Origin: Puffinus mauretanicus
Taxonomy: Eukaryota > Chordata > Aves > Procellariiformes > Procellariidae
Direction: 5' to 3'
Assembly (NCBI GenBank): GCA_023333565.1
Contig: JAJKFH010002198.1
Location: 3,162,001-3,226,000, forward strand
Length of the DNA stretch: 64,000 bases
Under the pieces are notes generated by a model. The model saw nothing but the letters and a program-made list of their open reading frames with translations. It was not told the DNA's origin and ran no database searches. Below, one piece after another: positions 49,550-63,219 of the stretch. Both the position numbers and the translations under genes were made by a program. Position 1 is the stretch's first letter. Every line of letters begins with the position of its first letter.

Positions 49550-52500
49550 AAACTCATGCCAGAAGGCAAGTTTTAATCACAAGAAGTAGAGAAAAGGAGA
49601 GAGGCAAGACGATGATTCCTCTACCACATTAAGATACTTAAAACAACTAAGTCTAAGAAATTTAATATGTAAATATATGCCATATTTATGTGGCAGACAC
49701 AGGTGAACCTACCATACACTGTGCGGAATATAAAACTGTTTAACTGAACAAATGCTTTGACTACTAAGTACAAACATCTCTGTCAAGATTTCTCATCCCA
49801 GAAATACCATAATCCTAACTCCAAGAGATGATTTTGCCTTTTTCCAAAGCAACACTTTGCTTCTTGGACATTCTTAGCCTTCAGAGACTCAGTGTGTACT
49901 GAACATCAGAGTAAAATGTTGCTTGTGAGGCTTTCAAGTTACAGTGTTCTTGCCTATATATCTTAAGTCAACATGGAGAGAGCAGAAACAACTAGTTTCA
50001 TGTTTAATTAATAGAACAGAGAAGATTCTGTTGTGGGACTTTTATTTTCATTAGAAATCTTTGATTGTAGTCAGCTGAATACAAACTCAATCTGTCTGAG
50101 AGTAATAAGGAAGGTCAAGGCCCCCTGGCAGATGAAATTGCCTTATTGAGACTACATACAACCTAGCTAACAGATGCAATTATTAATATACGCAATTGTG
50201 CGCTTCCACCAGCAAGGTTTTAAGGCAATACAAAGTTCTTACACAAAAGTGACAGTAAAAAAAAAACCACCAACTTTCAGGAAACTTTGAATAATAGTAG
50301 AATAATCTATATGAACAGAAATTGCATAGAATAAATCTCTGGTACAATTGCTGAAATCACAGAAACAGTTAAAAGAAGAAATAATTTAAGCCCTCATGTA
50401 CCCAGAGAGGAAGGAAAGAGTGTGGTTACTGTCACGGCAGTAACCTTTTCCTTTTTGAGATGCCTACTAGGGCTGAGTAGCTTTATGATAAAAAGCTTCA
50501 CAAAACATCCCAATGGCTGAGCATGTCCCAGAGCTGCACCAAGGCCACATACCTCCCTCTGTCACCACTAGCCATAGTTTTCACATAGGCCCTGTTTTCT
50601 ATTTCTATGTCTGTCTGGTCAGAAAACATGACACTGCCAGGGGAGCACGCCGACACAAACATCAGATAAATCTTACCATTAAGGTCAATTTATACTCATC
50701 TAAGTAAAGTGGAATATAGATCTATCCAGAGGATTATAAAGCAGCAGAACGGACGCTGCACTGCAGCTAAGAGCATGCTACCTGCTAGCAGACTTGCATT
50801 TACAGAAGCCAAGGTATGTAACGTATATTTCCTAGCCTAGTAATGTAGCCCAGTGCTTCAGACCATGTGACCTCCTGATCATATATACCTGTTCTCGTGT
50901 TACCAGATGCATGAGGTCCCAGCTGCTGCCAGAGAAAAAATTGTTATAAGAGAAACGCTTACATCAGACTGCAAAAGACAGTGGAAGTACAATGCACAAA
51001 AGAGTCTGAACTATTCAACCGTTACATTTCTAAGACAGAAACTTTCTTCCGCTTTTCTACTGTCATGTGCTTCCCACCACCAAACAGCTAACAATATGTC
51101 AATCTGCCACCACCATGATTGCAATGGATGCAATTCAGAAGAAAATATGCAGTGCCTTTATAACACCAAAGTAATGAAGTTCTGACATATCACACACACT
51201 AACTACATGTATTGACTCAGTACATTTGTTATGAGGACCTAACATTTTCAATCTGCATAATCCATAAAAATTGAAGAAATTAGTGAAATTTTGAAATCAA
51301 AATATTTAAGTTTAAAATTTAAAATCAAAAGTTTAAAATTAATCGATAAAAATGAAAGAACTATTCTTAATCTCTATACCTCTTCCCAATTTTTTACACA
51401 AAGACTAAAAGAGCTATAATCAAGGTCTGAATTACTGACTAGGTCTGGAAAACTAACCACTCCTATTTTACAACGCTTGTATCGCTAAGAGATATTTTAT
51501 GGCTTAGAGTAAATGCAGGAATACTTGAACACTGCTTTTGGACTTACTGTAATGGTAATGGTGGCCTTTGAAAACAAACAAAACAAATCCCACCAACACA
51601 TTCAGGAGGATCCTTAACACAAAATAATCATAACCTTTCCTGGTGTTTCTCATGGCTCGTCATTAGTTATTCTGAATCCTAACACCCTACTATCTTGACC
51701 AAAGTTCAGTTCACCACTCAGATGGTGTTCCTTTAGGAAATGGAGATAAACTGTAGCATGTCTGCTATTTGTGAGCCTGGAAATTCTCTAGAACCACTTT
51801 CTATTTTTAAACACATTCTTTAGATGGAAAGTACTGGCATGCTGTAATTTTTTCCCTAATGAAAGGCAGTATCCAACACATTCTGACTGTCATGAACACG
51901 CATGAGTTGTTCCTTTGTGACAATGCGGTTGTGGAATATAGTGCATATATTGCTAGGTTATATATAGATCTTGGCAAGAGGCTAGAGAGAATGACTGAAC
52001 AAATCCAACACAGTGTATACTTAGGAGAAAAACTAATAAGAACTTGAACATCAAACTCCTGAAGAGACTGAAAAACAACCAGCATTTGTTCTTGCCTATA
52101 GCTGCTTCAGAGGTATTTTGATAACAATGAGTGAATCATATTCTTTTAGCTCCTGTAGTATCAGTATGCAGGTTGTAGATCCTGCCCATTTGAAGAAAAG
52201 AAATTACATTGTAGACTGAGCCTAATGAACTCACGGAAAAGCAAACCACATAAAAAAAAGAACTGCAAGATTTTGTACCCTGTTGGAAAGATGCAGCTCT
52301 GACAAAGCACAGTAACACAGGCCAGTTGGCCACACAGAAATAAAAACAGTGGTGGCTGCTACTGCTGCAATCCAGTAGCAGGTAGGAGTCCCCACATGCC
52401 CAGATTCAGAACACAGTTGACAGAGGGCACTCAGTACTTGGCCACAGCATCTGATATTATGCCTAACAGATCTTGGTCGATTCCCTCTGCCAACTAACAT

Positions 52501-54770
52501 CTTCTCTGAGTTCTTCTGCTTTGATCCAACTCGCTCTCATCTGCATGCCAGTCTCATCCAACATGCAGCAATTTTACTGACTGATCTGGCTACACCACAA
52601 CAGTGTCATTGCATTGCATTGCATCTGCTCCCTAAATCTCTCATCAGCACAAGACACGCACACACACACTAGAAGTGGATAGTACGAATATGTAAAGATC
52701 GACGGAAGATTTCCATTACTCTGCCCCACACTTATGATAACCAGAGCAGGAAGGTAGCAGTGAGGTACTGAATTTCGGTTTCACTGGGATACAGTCAGAG
52801 CTGTATTTAAAGGAAAACACCTGAAGATGCAGTCTTTGCCTCTATCAAAAGCTATCTTTTTCATTTTGGAAGAAACACAAAAATTAAACATTTCAAAATG
52901 AGATGCTGACATTTTCCAGCTTGGGGAAAAAGATACCTCCTAGTCCCTGTTCCTAACCCCCACTCCCAACCCCAGCAAATATTAATCAGAAAACACTAGT
53001 CTCAGATTACAGCCCTGGCTGACTTAAATATTTTAATCACCACTAAGCTTACACACGTAAAACCCTGCATTCTGCTTCAAGCTTGTCTGCCCATAATTTA
53101 ACCTGCTCAGTGTCATTCCCAGAAGTGATAAGATTATTTTACTGCACAAAAGCAGTGTTGCATGAAGACATTTAATGTTGTCTTGTCCCTGACTGCTATT
53201 ATCTTTATTGAAACCTGATATAAAGAAGGGAATGAATTCTGCAAATAATCCATAAATAATTTTATGATGGGATTTGAAAAGGCAGCATATTACTGAAAGG
53301 ACATAATGGCCAGATAGTGACTTTATGCTATTATTTTAGACCTAAGGCTGGATGAAGTAATGCATCACTGAAAATATAACTGCATCCACAGTAGTTTTCT
53401 AGGCTTTTATGTGACTTCAGGAGCTAATAGAAATTAACTGTTTTATCTCTACAATGCCATTTGAACAGATGCAAACTGCAGAAACAAAAGTTTGCAGATC
53501 CAGTTGGTTAATAGCTTTATCGTATTAAGAAAAAGTAGAGCTCTCATTAGCCTGCCATTGTTTTCTGTTCTGAAAGAAATGAGCACTATAATTTGGATGT
53601 AATCACACTGGAATCACTTCAGCATTTCTCTTCCCATTTTTTATCCCTATTGTACATCAGTCATTAAGGGTGTAAATCCATTAACATTTGCCTTTTGCGA
53701 ATCAGCAAGCAGCTTTCTCTCAGAATAAAGCTGTCTTTTAGTCTCTACAAAGATGTTCTTTTGCTGTTACAATGAGATTTTTAAGGGGAAAACACTACTT
53801 TCTTGATACCTCAATTCAAGAAAGCACTGAAGCACGTCCTGGCTTCAAGCATGTACCTTAAACCTACTGGTCCTTGAGTAAGATTCTAAGTTTTTTCTGA
53901 ATCAAGAAAGATTTTTTTCACAAAGAAAACATCAGTTTAAAAAAAAACAGATTTGAATGACAGAAAAGGCACAATATCTTCTGTAATCCTTCAGAGAAGC
54001 ATTGGCCTACTCAAGTTCTTTTGAAAATCAGACAGCAAAGCATGAAGCTAGGAATATCCCATTTTGGAAAATTTTGGTTGACAGTTTTAAATTATAATGG
54101 TGCATCAATATCAATAGTGAACAGACCAGAGTGCTTTGGATTCCAAAAATACTCTTGCACAATAAATGAAATCAGATTTTTTTTTTTTTTTTTTTTAGAT
54201 ATCACAATTACACATTAATTTGAAGACCATTTCAATAATGGTTTGATATCGTTCTCAGTGTACTAGATAGCAACATAACAATTATTATAAAAATCAAGCT
54301 CACATCCTGGGACTATGTAACTAAATAAGTGAACTAGCTATGTTGTATAATACTTTACACATTTTTCTTCCAATTTGATCAGCTGCAAGAACAATTTTTT
54401 TTAAATGACAAAAAAACCCAAACATATAACTAACCTTTATATCTGAAAGATCACCTAAATTGTATTACGTCAATGGAAGGCCACCTAGTTTTCTTAAGTT
54501 TTCAAAACAGCAGAGAAAGAGGAGATAAATCTGTTACCACATAACACCACAGGTATTTTTCTTGTCTCAGAAACATACATGATCTGAAATATTTTATATA
54601 TGTGCTAGAACGCCCAGAAGTAACAGCTGTTTGCTATGGTCTTGTTCTTGCCCAGTGTATTTGTATTAGATGATCCTTTGAGTTCTGCTCCAGCCCCCAC
54701 TGCCACATTTGTAAAGGATGAAGGAAGTCTTCATATTTAAGCTTAACTTTCTCTTTAACACCCAGGGTAT
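49550..54770. other. Non-coding DNA without recognised features
   Basis: Small items are an ATTGC triplet repeat near 52608-52622, a short CA run near 52657-52668 and a T20 run at 54177-54196. Open frames of up to 92 codons (50907-51185; 51807-52085) show no known domain. No exon or named repeat was recognised. Confidence 0.55.
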
Positions 54771-54773
54771 TCG

Positions 54774-54809
54774 CACACGCACACACACACACACACAAAA
54801 AAAAAAAAG
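54774..54809. repeat. (CA)n microsatellite joined to a poly-A run
   Basis: CA units with one CG variant, about 25 bp, run directly into about 12 A. Confidence 0.97.
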
Positions 54810-54814
54810 AAAAA

Positions 54815-55715
54815 AGTTTTTTAAGTTCAAATGTATCTTCTTTCCATAGTACTTTGGAAGATCAAAATACATACGCTTGATTAAGGATTAAGAAACCTTC
54901 CAATGGTTTCTTTTTTTTGGACAGTTCCACACACAAAAGTGCGGATCTGGTTAGTATCAATTTTTCCAGGAGACTGGGAATATACAGAGCAGAAAAAGCA
55001 ACCTAAATCATGTTTCTATCCCAATCATTATTATTAGCCTGATAACTCTGACACTAATACTTACCACAAGTATATGTTTTAGAAGACTATTTGCAGCTTG
55101 AAATAAAATGCTTAGGAGAATTATGGCAACTTGTATATAGCTATATTCTTACGAACTCAAAGGTAACTCTGTACAGTTCCTGCAAGTTTATATTTTATAT
55201 AAAATTTATGTTTTATTCAGCCTCTCTTATTTTCAAGTAAAAATTGGCTACAGAATTTCCCAGTTTCTATAATCACTTCTCAAAATAGAGAAATCTTTGC
55301 ATCTCTACCACATATAATTATTATACATGCATGTGGTCTCTTCATGCACTTATACAAACTGTACATTCTAAAACCACCAAAGAAAGAATATCAGCAATAT
55401 CTCACATTAGTTATGACCACTATAAATGCAATTCATAATGTCATCAAAATAATATGCTGATTTTACCAAGAGATATGCTATAGTACTTCAAATCTTCACA
55501 CTAAAAATTAAGAGCACAAGTTGACTTTTTTTTTTTCTATTATTGTTAAAGTGATATTTCTCCATTTTTATAAGTTTGTATGCACTACTATTTGACAGCC
55601 CTACCATCCTTTCCTCAGAACAATGGACAGGATGGGAGCTACATAGTTAACATACATCTAGCACAGTAGCTTTTATATGCATTAAAAAAAAAAAAAGATA
55701 GATTTTTTTTTCTGG
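54815..55715. other. Non-coding AT-rich DNA
   Basis: Only A/T-rich simple sequence was seen (for example T9 near 55528 and A13 near 55684). Confidence 0.6.
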
Positions 55716-55724
55716 GTTTGGCAA

Positions 55725-56110
55725 GATGGATTTTATTCAACCTTCCTCCTTATATTTATTCTTTTTTTTCTCCCTCTCCATCCCTTTTTATTATTCCTGT
55801 CTCTGCTTACATCTTTGTCCTCCGTATGTCGCCTTTATTTATTTTTCTTTCCAAAAGTTGCCTTAGCTCTTCCCTGCTCCTTTCACACAGTAGTTCTCTC
55901 GTCATTCCTTTTGCCCTGTCCTATCTCTTAACTCTGTTCTTCCTCTCTAATCTATTTCTCATTCCCTTTCCTGCCCCAGCACCCATCTGCTTTCTTGGTC
56001 ACTATTTTTTCACCCTTTGCATTTCTTCCAACCTTGTACCTATCAGCCCTGTACAAAATCCTTGGTGCATAACTGTGGATTCTTCTTCCACACTTTTTTC
56101 CTCCCTATCT
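55725..56110. repeat. Pyrimidine-rich block on the plus strand
   Basis: Nearly 390 bp with a strong C/T excess. It keeps a 151-codon plus-strand frame open (55718-56173). The peptide is almost all Ser, Phe, Leu, Ile and Pro, as expected from translated pyrimidine tracts, so I do not call a membrane protein. Confidence 0.6.
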
Positions 56111-56199
56111 CAGTTGGCTGTTATATGCAATATGAAAACATTCAAGATTTTCAAGTGGCGTTTAAGTTCTTAGTGTTTTCTGTTGTTCCCAAAATCTAG

Positions 56200-59100
56200 G
56201 CCATATATGCTTGTATTTTCTTCTCTGCAGATAACAGTGGTAGTTAAAATCTCATCCACAGGTTAACTGCATCCCTTGTAAGAAGTGTGAGGAGGCTAAC
56301 TTCGTCAAATCCTGTTTAACATTAAGTTATTCCAAACAGCAAAGGCACAGATGTAATGATGTTATGCTTTAGAGCTTACTCCCTTATGTTCCAATAGTAG
56401 TTTAAAAGGGGTTTTTATTGCATGCAAAGTTTGAGTCATACTGTTATATACTGTGCTACTCTTCCTGAGTGAAGGTTGATTAAAATATCTTGTTTTACTG
56501 GCAGAACGTTGTCTTGGGTTACTTTGCTGGTGGAGTATCAGCATTCTGAAATCCAAAGTCCAAACAGTGCTGTTTAAGTTAATTGTTCATTATGTTTGCT
56601 GCTGTCTCTGCTTCCCCCTCTCTTCTCTCTATCAGACAGGGATGTTGGGGAGATTCAAACACTGCAAATCCCAGAAAGGACAGCTAACTCTTAACTGCCC
56701 ACAGGGATTTGACTAGACTTGTACTGCAGAGATCTGCAGCCTGTTTCATCAAATATTCAGTAAAGCAAAGCTTCCAAAGCCAAATAAAGGCTTACCTGCA
56801 GCTCTCCTGTTTTTTTCCTCATGACTGTCTGGTTTTATAGGCTTTCATCAAAGCTCTGCCAGAGCTTTTTTTATTAATTTTTTTTGCTACATTTTCTTGT
56901 AGGGCACTTAGGAAAGAAATTCACCTGTGGCCACGTCGTCTCATTTCATTTAATACTAATAGTATAACACACTGACCAGTAATCTGCTTTTAGACATCTA
57001 ATGTTAGGTTGAACCTGGAACTTGGAAAATAAGTAATTTAATGAGAATATAATAATCTCTTCATCCTCAATCCCTGCAAACTGACAGAAAAACAGTGCAA
57101 TTCTTCTAACACATACCGACTTCTGTACTGCAGTTTTGTCAAAGCACTGCTGGAACTTACATGTCAAGTGAAGCTTTAATAAAGGAACGACGAAGAAAAA
57201 GTTCTCAGAGGAAGAGTTAGGCACATAAAATACACCTCCTTATCTCTTAATAAATAATGCATTAGATTTCTATTCATTAACAGAATTAAAATGTAACATT
57301 CACTTGATTCTCTTCATTTCATATATGCTTATTTTGAAAAAAAAAAACAGTTAATTATCAGAATTTAAATATAATTTAAGCAAGAGGCTGCACTTATGGC
57401 ATAAGAAAATGCTAGAACAGCCTTTCTTAATACCTTGAGTAGTGGAATTAATTCTTCCAGGTGATTAAGAAGTAATATTAGTTCATCCACATGCATCTTA
57501 ACACAACCCTCTGATGAAACTCTCACGTGAGCACACGCATACATTGTATGTTTATTCGTCCTGGGCGGTTTCATCAATCTAAAGATAGTCTTGTATTAGT
57601 TTGTGTATACTGTTTGTAATGCTATTTTGCAGGTAACTTTCAGAATGTTATTGATATTATTGGAAATGTACTCTTACAATGTGGAAAACTTTTTCACAAG
57701 GCCTCCTAAGAAGAGATGATGTATAGTCTTCATGTCCATTACTGAAGTCTACAGAAGCTATATAAATTCACTGTCACTTCATTAATTACATTTTTCTCAT
57801 GAAATAAATATTTCACAAGAACGCTACTTTATACAACATAATCCAAGTTACTAAATAAAGAGAATTAGTAAATTAGAAGGCATGATTTACTTTCCATGTA
57901 CAAAGACACATTGAAGTTATTACAGCTGAATTAAATAATTGGTATGGCATTCCATTTGTCCCTCACATCTTCACAATTCACTTGCCATTACTAAACAAAC
58001 ATTAAGAAACCAAGTTCTTTTTGCTAATGCTATTCTCCAATAAACAGTTACTTGTTATAAACACCAATTCAAAATACTGCACATCCCAGATATAACTTAC
58101 TGATAAGCCTCTGATGTTAAATTTCTTTGGGAACATACCAGGAAGAAAGTAATTAATTATAAGCCTCGTCTGTTACATCAGACAAATATAGCATGGAAAA
58201 AATGGCAACATTGTACAAAATTAAAACCATCATCCCACCAGAAAGCAAGGTGAGGGGCAAAAGTATGTTTTTATTCAATTCATTTTGGAGACATGGCAGA
58301 CATTAGAATGATCAATATTAATTCTAGGCTTCCATTCCCAGTTTTTCAAATCTGTTCCTCTTCCTGATGTTTACTTTCAAGTGGTATGCAATTTTAGACT
58401 AACATACTTGAAAAATAATGCAATGCAATGGGTGAGATAAAATTAAAAAAAAAAAAAAATTACTAGATGTAAGATTGACTTTCACATCACTATGCAAATA
58501 AATACTTTAACCCACCCCCATAATAACAGTATTGTCTAAGAAATTCTGGTATTTTGACATTTTGCAGATTTTAGATCTGTACCTATTCTCATCTATACCT
58601 TCCAAATGATTTTAAATACAAAGGAGTTTTTGCTTCTTTCCACCCTGTACTTATTCTTATATGAAGTCCTCTTTCTGAATAATGATTTTATTCAATCTTG
58701 CTGCACAGATTTGGAAAAGACGTGGAAGGAGTTGGGATGAAAACTTACGTCCTTCCACGTGAAGTAGAATGCAGGCAAATAATATACTATCTGACTGCCA
58801 GAATATAAGAGCTGCTTCAATTTCCCTCTCAGCACCCACTACGATATACATCTGTGCTTCTGCTGTCAATACACATTTATTATCTGCTATATTATATATT
58901 TCCTCCATAGTACTGAAAGCAGCAGCATTTCTTTTCCTTTCTATCGTTTTCTTAAAAGAAAGGAAATCAATACAAGCAAATTAAGAGGTTACTCAGGTTT
59001 TGTAAGGAATATTATCTTTCAGAATTTTCACCAATAATGAATTACATTAGTTTGCACAATGCCTAGAAAATTAACTATGGAAAGGAAAAGGCATCATATG

Positions 59101-62100
59101 ATTATCCTCTCCACTGAATAGCTGTATCAGTGAACAGACTCCTAACAAACCCATGTATCACAGATACCATGGATACATGGTAAGATTTGCCCCAATCCAG
59201 TCATGCAATCAAAACACAAAGTCAGCTGTATTTCCTAATTTATGGTATAAATACTTTGAGAGGTCACCAGATGGCTGGGAGAAAACTTACTCATGTTTCT
59301 ACATCAAAAACAAAATAATGGTAAGTAAAATCTTTTCAGAGAGCCACAAATACCAGTTAAGTCAGCTTTCTCTGAAACAATTTTCAAACAAAGTTTGTTA
59401 CATTTTGTCAAAACATTTATTCTTAAGTAAAAAGGTAATTATTTCTACTGTGAAAAATCTCAGAATGATTTTTAACATGCAGTAAAAATTCAACATCCAA
59501 TTTATCATTTAAAGTTTGTGACCATTTTTGGATGCAATGCTAAGGAATGTTATACAAGTGTCTTCGTTTCTGATTAAATCTCTTTAAAAATCATAAGTAC
59601 AAACCAAATGTATTTAGTTGAAATCAGTATCCAGGCAACACAAAAGTTCAGTAACAATGAGAAGACTGTTTTATTGTCCCAGTGGTCTGTTCATCTGCTC
59701 AATCATTCTAAACCTGAAAATACAATATTGTCTAGGAAAAACATACTAGAATAACAATTTCCTACATATTCTGAAAAAATTTTGATAGGGATGGTATCTG
59801 AATTAATATTAATCCTAACCATCCTACATATAAAATAGAATTCAACTTCTGGTTTAATGAGATAATTACCTACTTTTTTACAACTTCGGCAGCACAGAAA
59901 TCAGGTGAAGCAGAAGCTATCTGAAAATTCTGCCCAGAAAAATAACACCAGCTTGTTTAAGTACCCGTTCTCACATGACGCCCTGCAGATCTTTCCGCTG
60001 CTAGCAGTGGCAGCAGCTTTTCTCCTTCAGTCCTCTCTTGCAGCCTGGGTAGCCAGCTGGACTCAAACCCAGGACAGAAATGGGCAGTAAATAAAGGGAC
60101 TTGCTAGTCTTAACAGCAGGATGAGTTGGTGTCTAGCAGTTGACAGTGCTAAAGAACAGATGGAAAGTATAGAATCTAGTTCTCTCCATGAAACGCTATC
60201 ACAGATCACAAGAAGGGAGTTTTGCTTTTACAATTCCTCCAGGGTTGACCAGAAACTAAGAGATTCTTTTACAGTGTAAAACCACCATCTGAACAAGTAA
60301 AATAAAACTTAATTCAAAAGTTACTTGATTTGGAGGGGTTTTCCCCCATTGTTTCTTGAACAAAGAAACCTCAGCTGTCATCTCACAAGTCATTTCACTA
60401 CTCTTAACTCCAGCTTACGCTGTGGTAAACTGTAACTTTTCCTTAGTTCTGCTTTATTATTATCTCATCCTTACCTTTAATATCTTTAATCCATTTTATT
60501 CTGTCTAAAATGTGAATTGCATGCTTTACAGACCAAAAATTAGGCTTTTTTTTTTTCTTTTCTTTTAAATGAATCACCTAGCACAAAGGGGGCCCACACC
60601 TTCCACTGAGGTTCCCAGCAGTTACCATATTAGAGACAGTAATTCTCTCCACATTGCAGATGGCAAGTGTCCCAATGACAGCCAGAGTTCTTTTAACCAG
60701 CACACTAGGGTGAATATAATGACACTCTTGGGAAAAGTTTCCTGTAAAATGTTGAGAAGTTGGCAGATGGGACAGAAGATTTTAAGACTAACTTTTTGCC
60801 ATGAGTCAATTTGGAAGATCTATAGCTGCTATGAAAGCAAGCTCTCTGGAGGCAGAGAATTTCTAAAGACCTCTTCCAAGAGACAGTCAAAGTAGCCAGG
60901 AGTCTGTGCAAAAAAAATCATTGAATCTGTATTTCTCCTACATTGCCCTGGCTTTTTTTTTTTCTCCCCTGGTACTGTTACAGGGTAAACAGAACAACAG
61001 TTTTTAAATTTGAGAGTTTTATTTTACACACCTAGGAGGAAAGCCTAAGGTAACTGTATGGAAAGAATGCCTCTAAGACTTACTGTTTAACCTATCAATC
61101 TGTCATTTAGCATAAATGTTGCTACAATATAAAAAGATACTTGCCTGCACTAGAATGTTGGAAATATAGAAAACGGAGAAACTATTCTTAAAAAAAAAAA
61201 AAAAACAACTATTTCTTAGGCAGTCACCTAGAAGAGAAAAAAGTACATCATGGATCCAAGAGGTAAAGCCTTCAATTCCATCTCACTCAGTCAGCTTCCC
61301 CTTACACAAACGTGGGCCACATGTTCCTAAAGATAAAGATGGTAAGCACTGTTAGAAGACACAATGCAGAGGAGCCCTACCCAAAGGCTTGAAGAGTTCA
61401 CCTAATGTTTCTATTTTTCCACACCTAAAAATCTCACTTGGCACATATTACAGATTTGCATCCATCTCCAGAGATCTGTTGCTCCATAAACCAGCAAATG
61501 TGTTATACTCTTCTATATCCTTTATGTAGTTTTTAATCCCAATCTGTGTTAGAAATAAAATTGATCATTTTCTTTATGGATGTTAGTAATGCCAGATACT
61601 AACAAAAAGGTTTTAAATGTTCATTTTATTCATCCATTATACCATTTCTTAGAAAACATTAGAACAAAGTCTGCTTCTGAAAATGGCAGAAGATTTGCAT
61701 ATTTATTTGCAGCAAACATATAACTTGCTTTAGTTAGTACACACCCCACCACAATTTAAAAACGAAAAAAAGTTTATCTTCTCTGACATAGCATAGGTAT
61801 AACATATTGGAACTTTTTGCTTTCTGTGAGGGCTATAAACTTAACTGCTGGATGCCTACCTGATAATATTAGAAAACATTGGACAGGTTACTCCATGATC
61901 TTCTAGTACAGGGAATGTGAAATACAAGGCGCACTTTCCTGACCAGATGTAAGAAAGTGTAGCTACTTGTATAAAAAAAGATACAGATCTTGAATCTCTG
62001 TTTTCTTGCACCCTGTATTATGTAATTTACACTTGTGCAAAATAAGCAGAAACTCTACACTACACTTATTCTACACGGACTTTCTGTATGTGCTAATGCC

Positions 62101-62835
62101 TGCAGCAAGGTGAAAGGGAGTGGAAGAAATAAAAATCACATCTACATTGCCAAATGTATGTGGAGATGCAATTCCAGCAAGTTTCTTTATTTCTCCAAGT
62201 TAAACTGAGCTACTGTACACTTTATATTTTTTTAGCCATTGTAAAGAAGATGCAGAACCTACCTTCAGTTGAACACGCAACTTAAAAAGGCATGAAGAGA
62301 AAGACCGCAGATAAGACAGCAAGAAGGAAAGCACCAGATCAATGCATTAGCACTGAATTAACTGAAGAAAAAGAGAAAGGGCAAATAGCTTTTCAGGAAA
62401 CATGGACTTCTCAGAGGGCCAAGCTGTGCATAATAGCTGTAATTGCTTCAATGGACCACTCTATATGTGTACAATTACCATAGCACTAGGTAATTCCCTC
62501 TGGATTTTCCCCAATTAGTATCATTGCATCCTTTGTCTCATATAGACATGGATTACAAAGTAGCTGTTAATAATTTTATGAGCAAAGATGTTTTTCCCCC
62601 CACAGAATGAAGCCTTGTAACAGTGCACAGAATGAAAGATGTTCAATAGTTTGTTTCACTTCTGGTGTTCAGTACATGCCCCGATGTCTTGCCATCTTTA
62701 TTGCACACCACTTCATTCCACCCACCAGCAGATTTCATACCCTGCCAGGTGCTCCCTCTATAGGACACAGCACTCCAGCACCTCACAGCTTCACAGGCAT
62801 TGAAGAATCCCATGCAGAAGCCCTCTGAGGTAAAA
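56200..62835. other. Non-coding AT-rich DNA
   Basis: No gene or named repeat was recognised. A 10-bp inverted repeat of pyrimidine/purine type lies at 58933-58942 and 58957-58966. Octamers are at 58492-58499, 61454-61461 and 61693-61700. A-runs lie at 58446-58459 and 61190-61205. A good donor-like ATG|GTAAGT occurs at 59315-59323 without a convincing exon before it. Confidence 0.55.
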
Positions 62836-62839
62836 TGTC

Positions 62840-63215
62840 ATCGCCTTAATTTACAAACAGGGAAAAGTACTCAAGACCAACTGAATGTAAAAAGGACCAA
62901 CTAATTTTGAGTGCCCAACAGACATTGCCTGGGAGCAGTGCTTTTGGAATACTTACCATTAAGTAACAATTTACATGTTCGAAACACATCCAATACTGGT
63001 TTCTGATGCACCTGTGAGCACTTGGCACTTCTCCAAATCAGGTCCAGATATTTCACATCAGACAGTCAAGAAAACACAACCAACTATGAAAAGTTGGTCC
63101 AAAGTTGCTCAGTGTTACATAGAAGTGGTGGAAGAGCAGCAGCTACAGACACCAAGCCCTAAGGATGCACGGTTTTGAAATTCCCACTATCCAGGCCAGC
63201 CCTCCAATCAGAGCA
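62840..63215. repeat. Compound ancient amniote repeat (MIR/L3-like)
   Basis: Three ordered groups of words point to an old amniote repeat. The first is 'AATTTTGAGTGCCCAACAG' near 62902-62920. The second is 'GTGAGCACTTGGCACTTCTC' with 'CAAATCAGGTCCAG' at about 63012-63048. The third is 'AAAGTTGCTCAGTGTTACAT' with 'CCCACTATCCAGGCCAGCCC', at 63099-63118 and 63182-63201, respectively. The last resembles the reverse view of 'cttgcccaaggtcacac..ccactggaccacgctgcc', seen in MIR/L3-type elements. It is diverged and may be more than one insertion. The 60- and 67-codon open frames here are not genes. Confidence 0.6.
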
Positions 63216-63219
63216 AACA

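Noticed and set aside
51859..52047. 62-codon plus-strand frame with protein-like composition
   Set aside because: The opposite strand is open over the same bases for 92 codons. No family recognised and no splice sites stand out.
55718..56173. 151-codon open frame that looks like a membrane protein
   Set aside because: It is the translation of a pyrimidine-rich block. Composition is Ser/Phe/Leu/Ile/Pro with no family likeness.
59153..59485. Possible exon ending at the donor-like ATG|GTAAGT near 59318
   Set aside because: The frame reads through the donor, the candidate acceptors are weak and the peptide is not recognised.
59882..59900. CTTCGGCAGCACA, identical to part of the U6 snRNA 5' end
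   Set aside because: Only 13 bases match. Sequence before and after does not follow U6, so it is no U6 gene or clear pseudogene.
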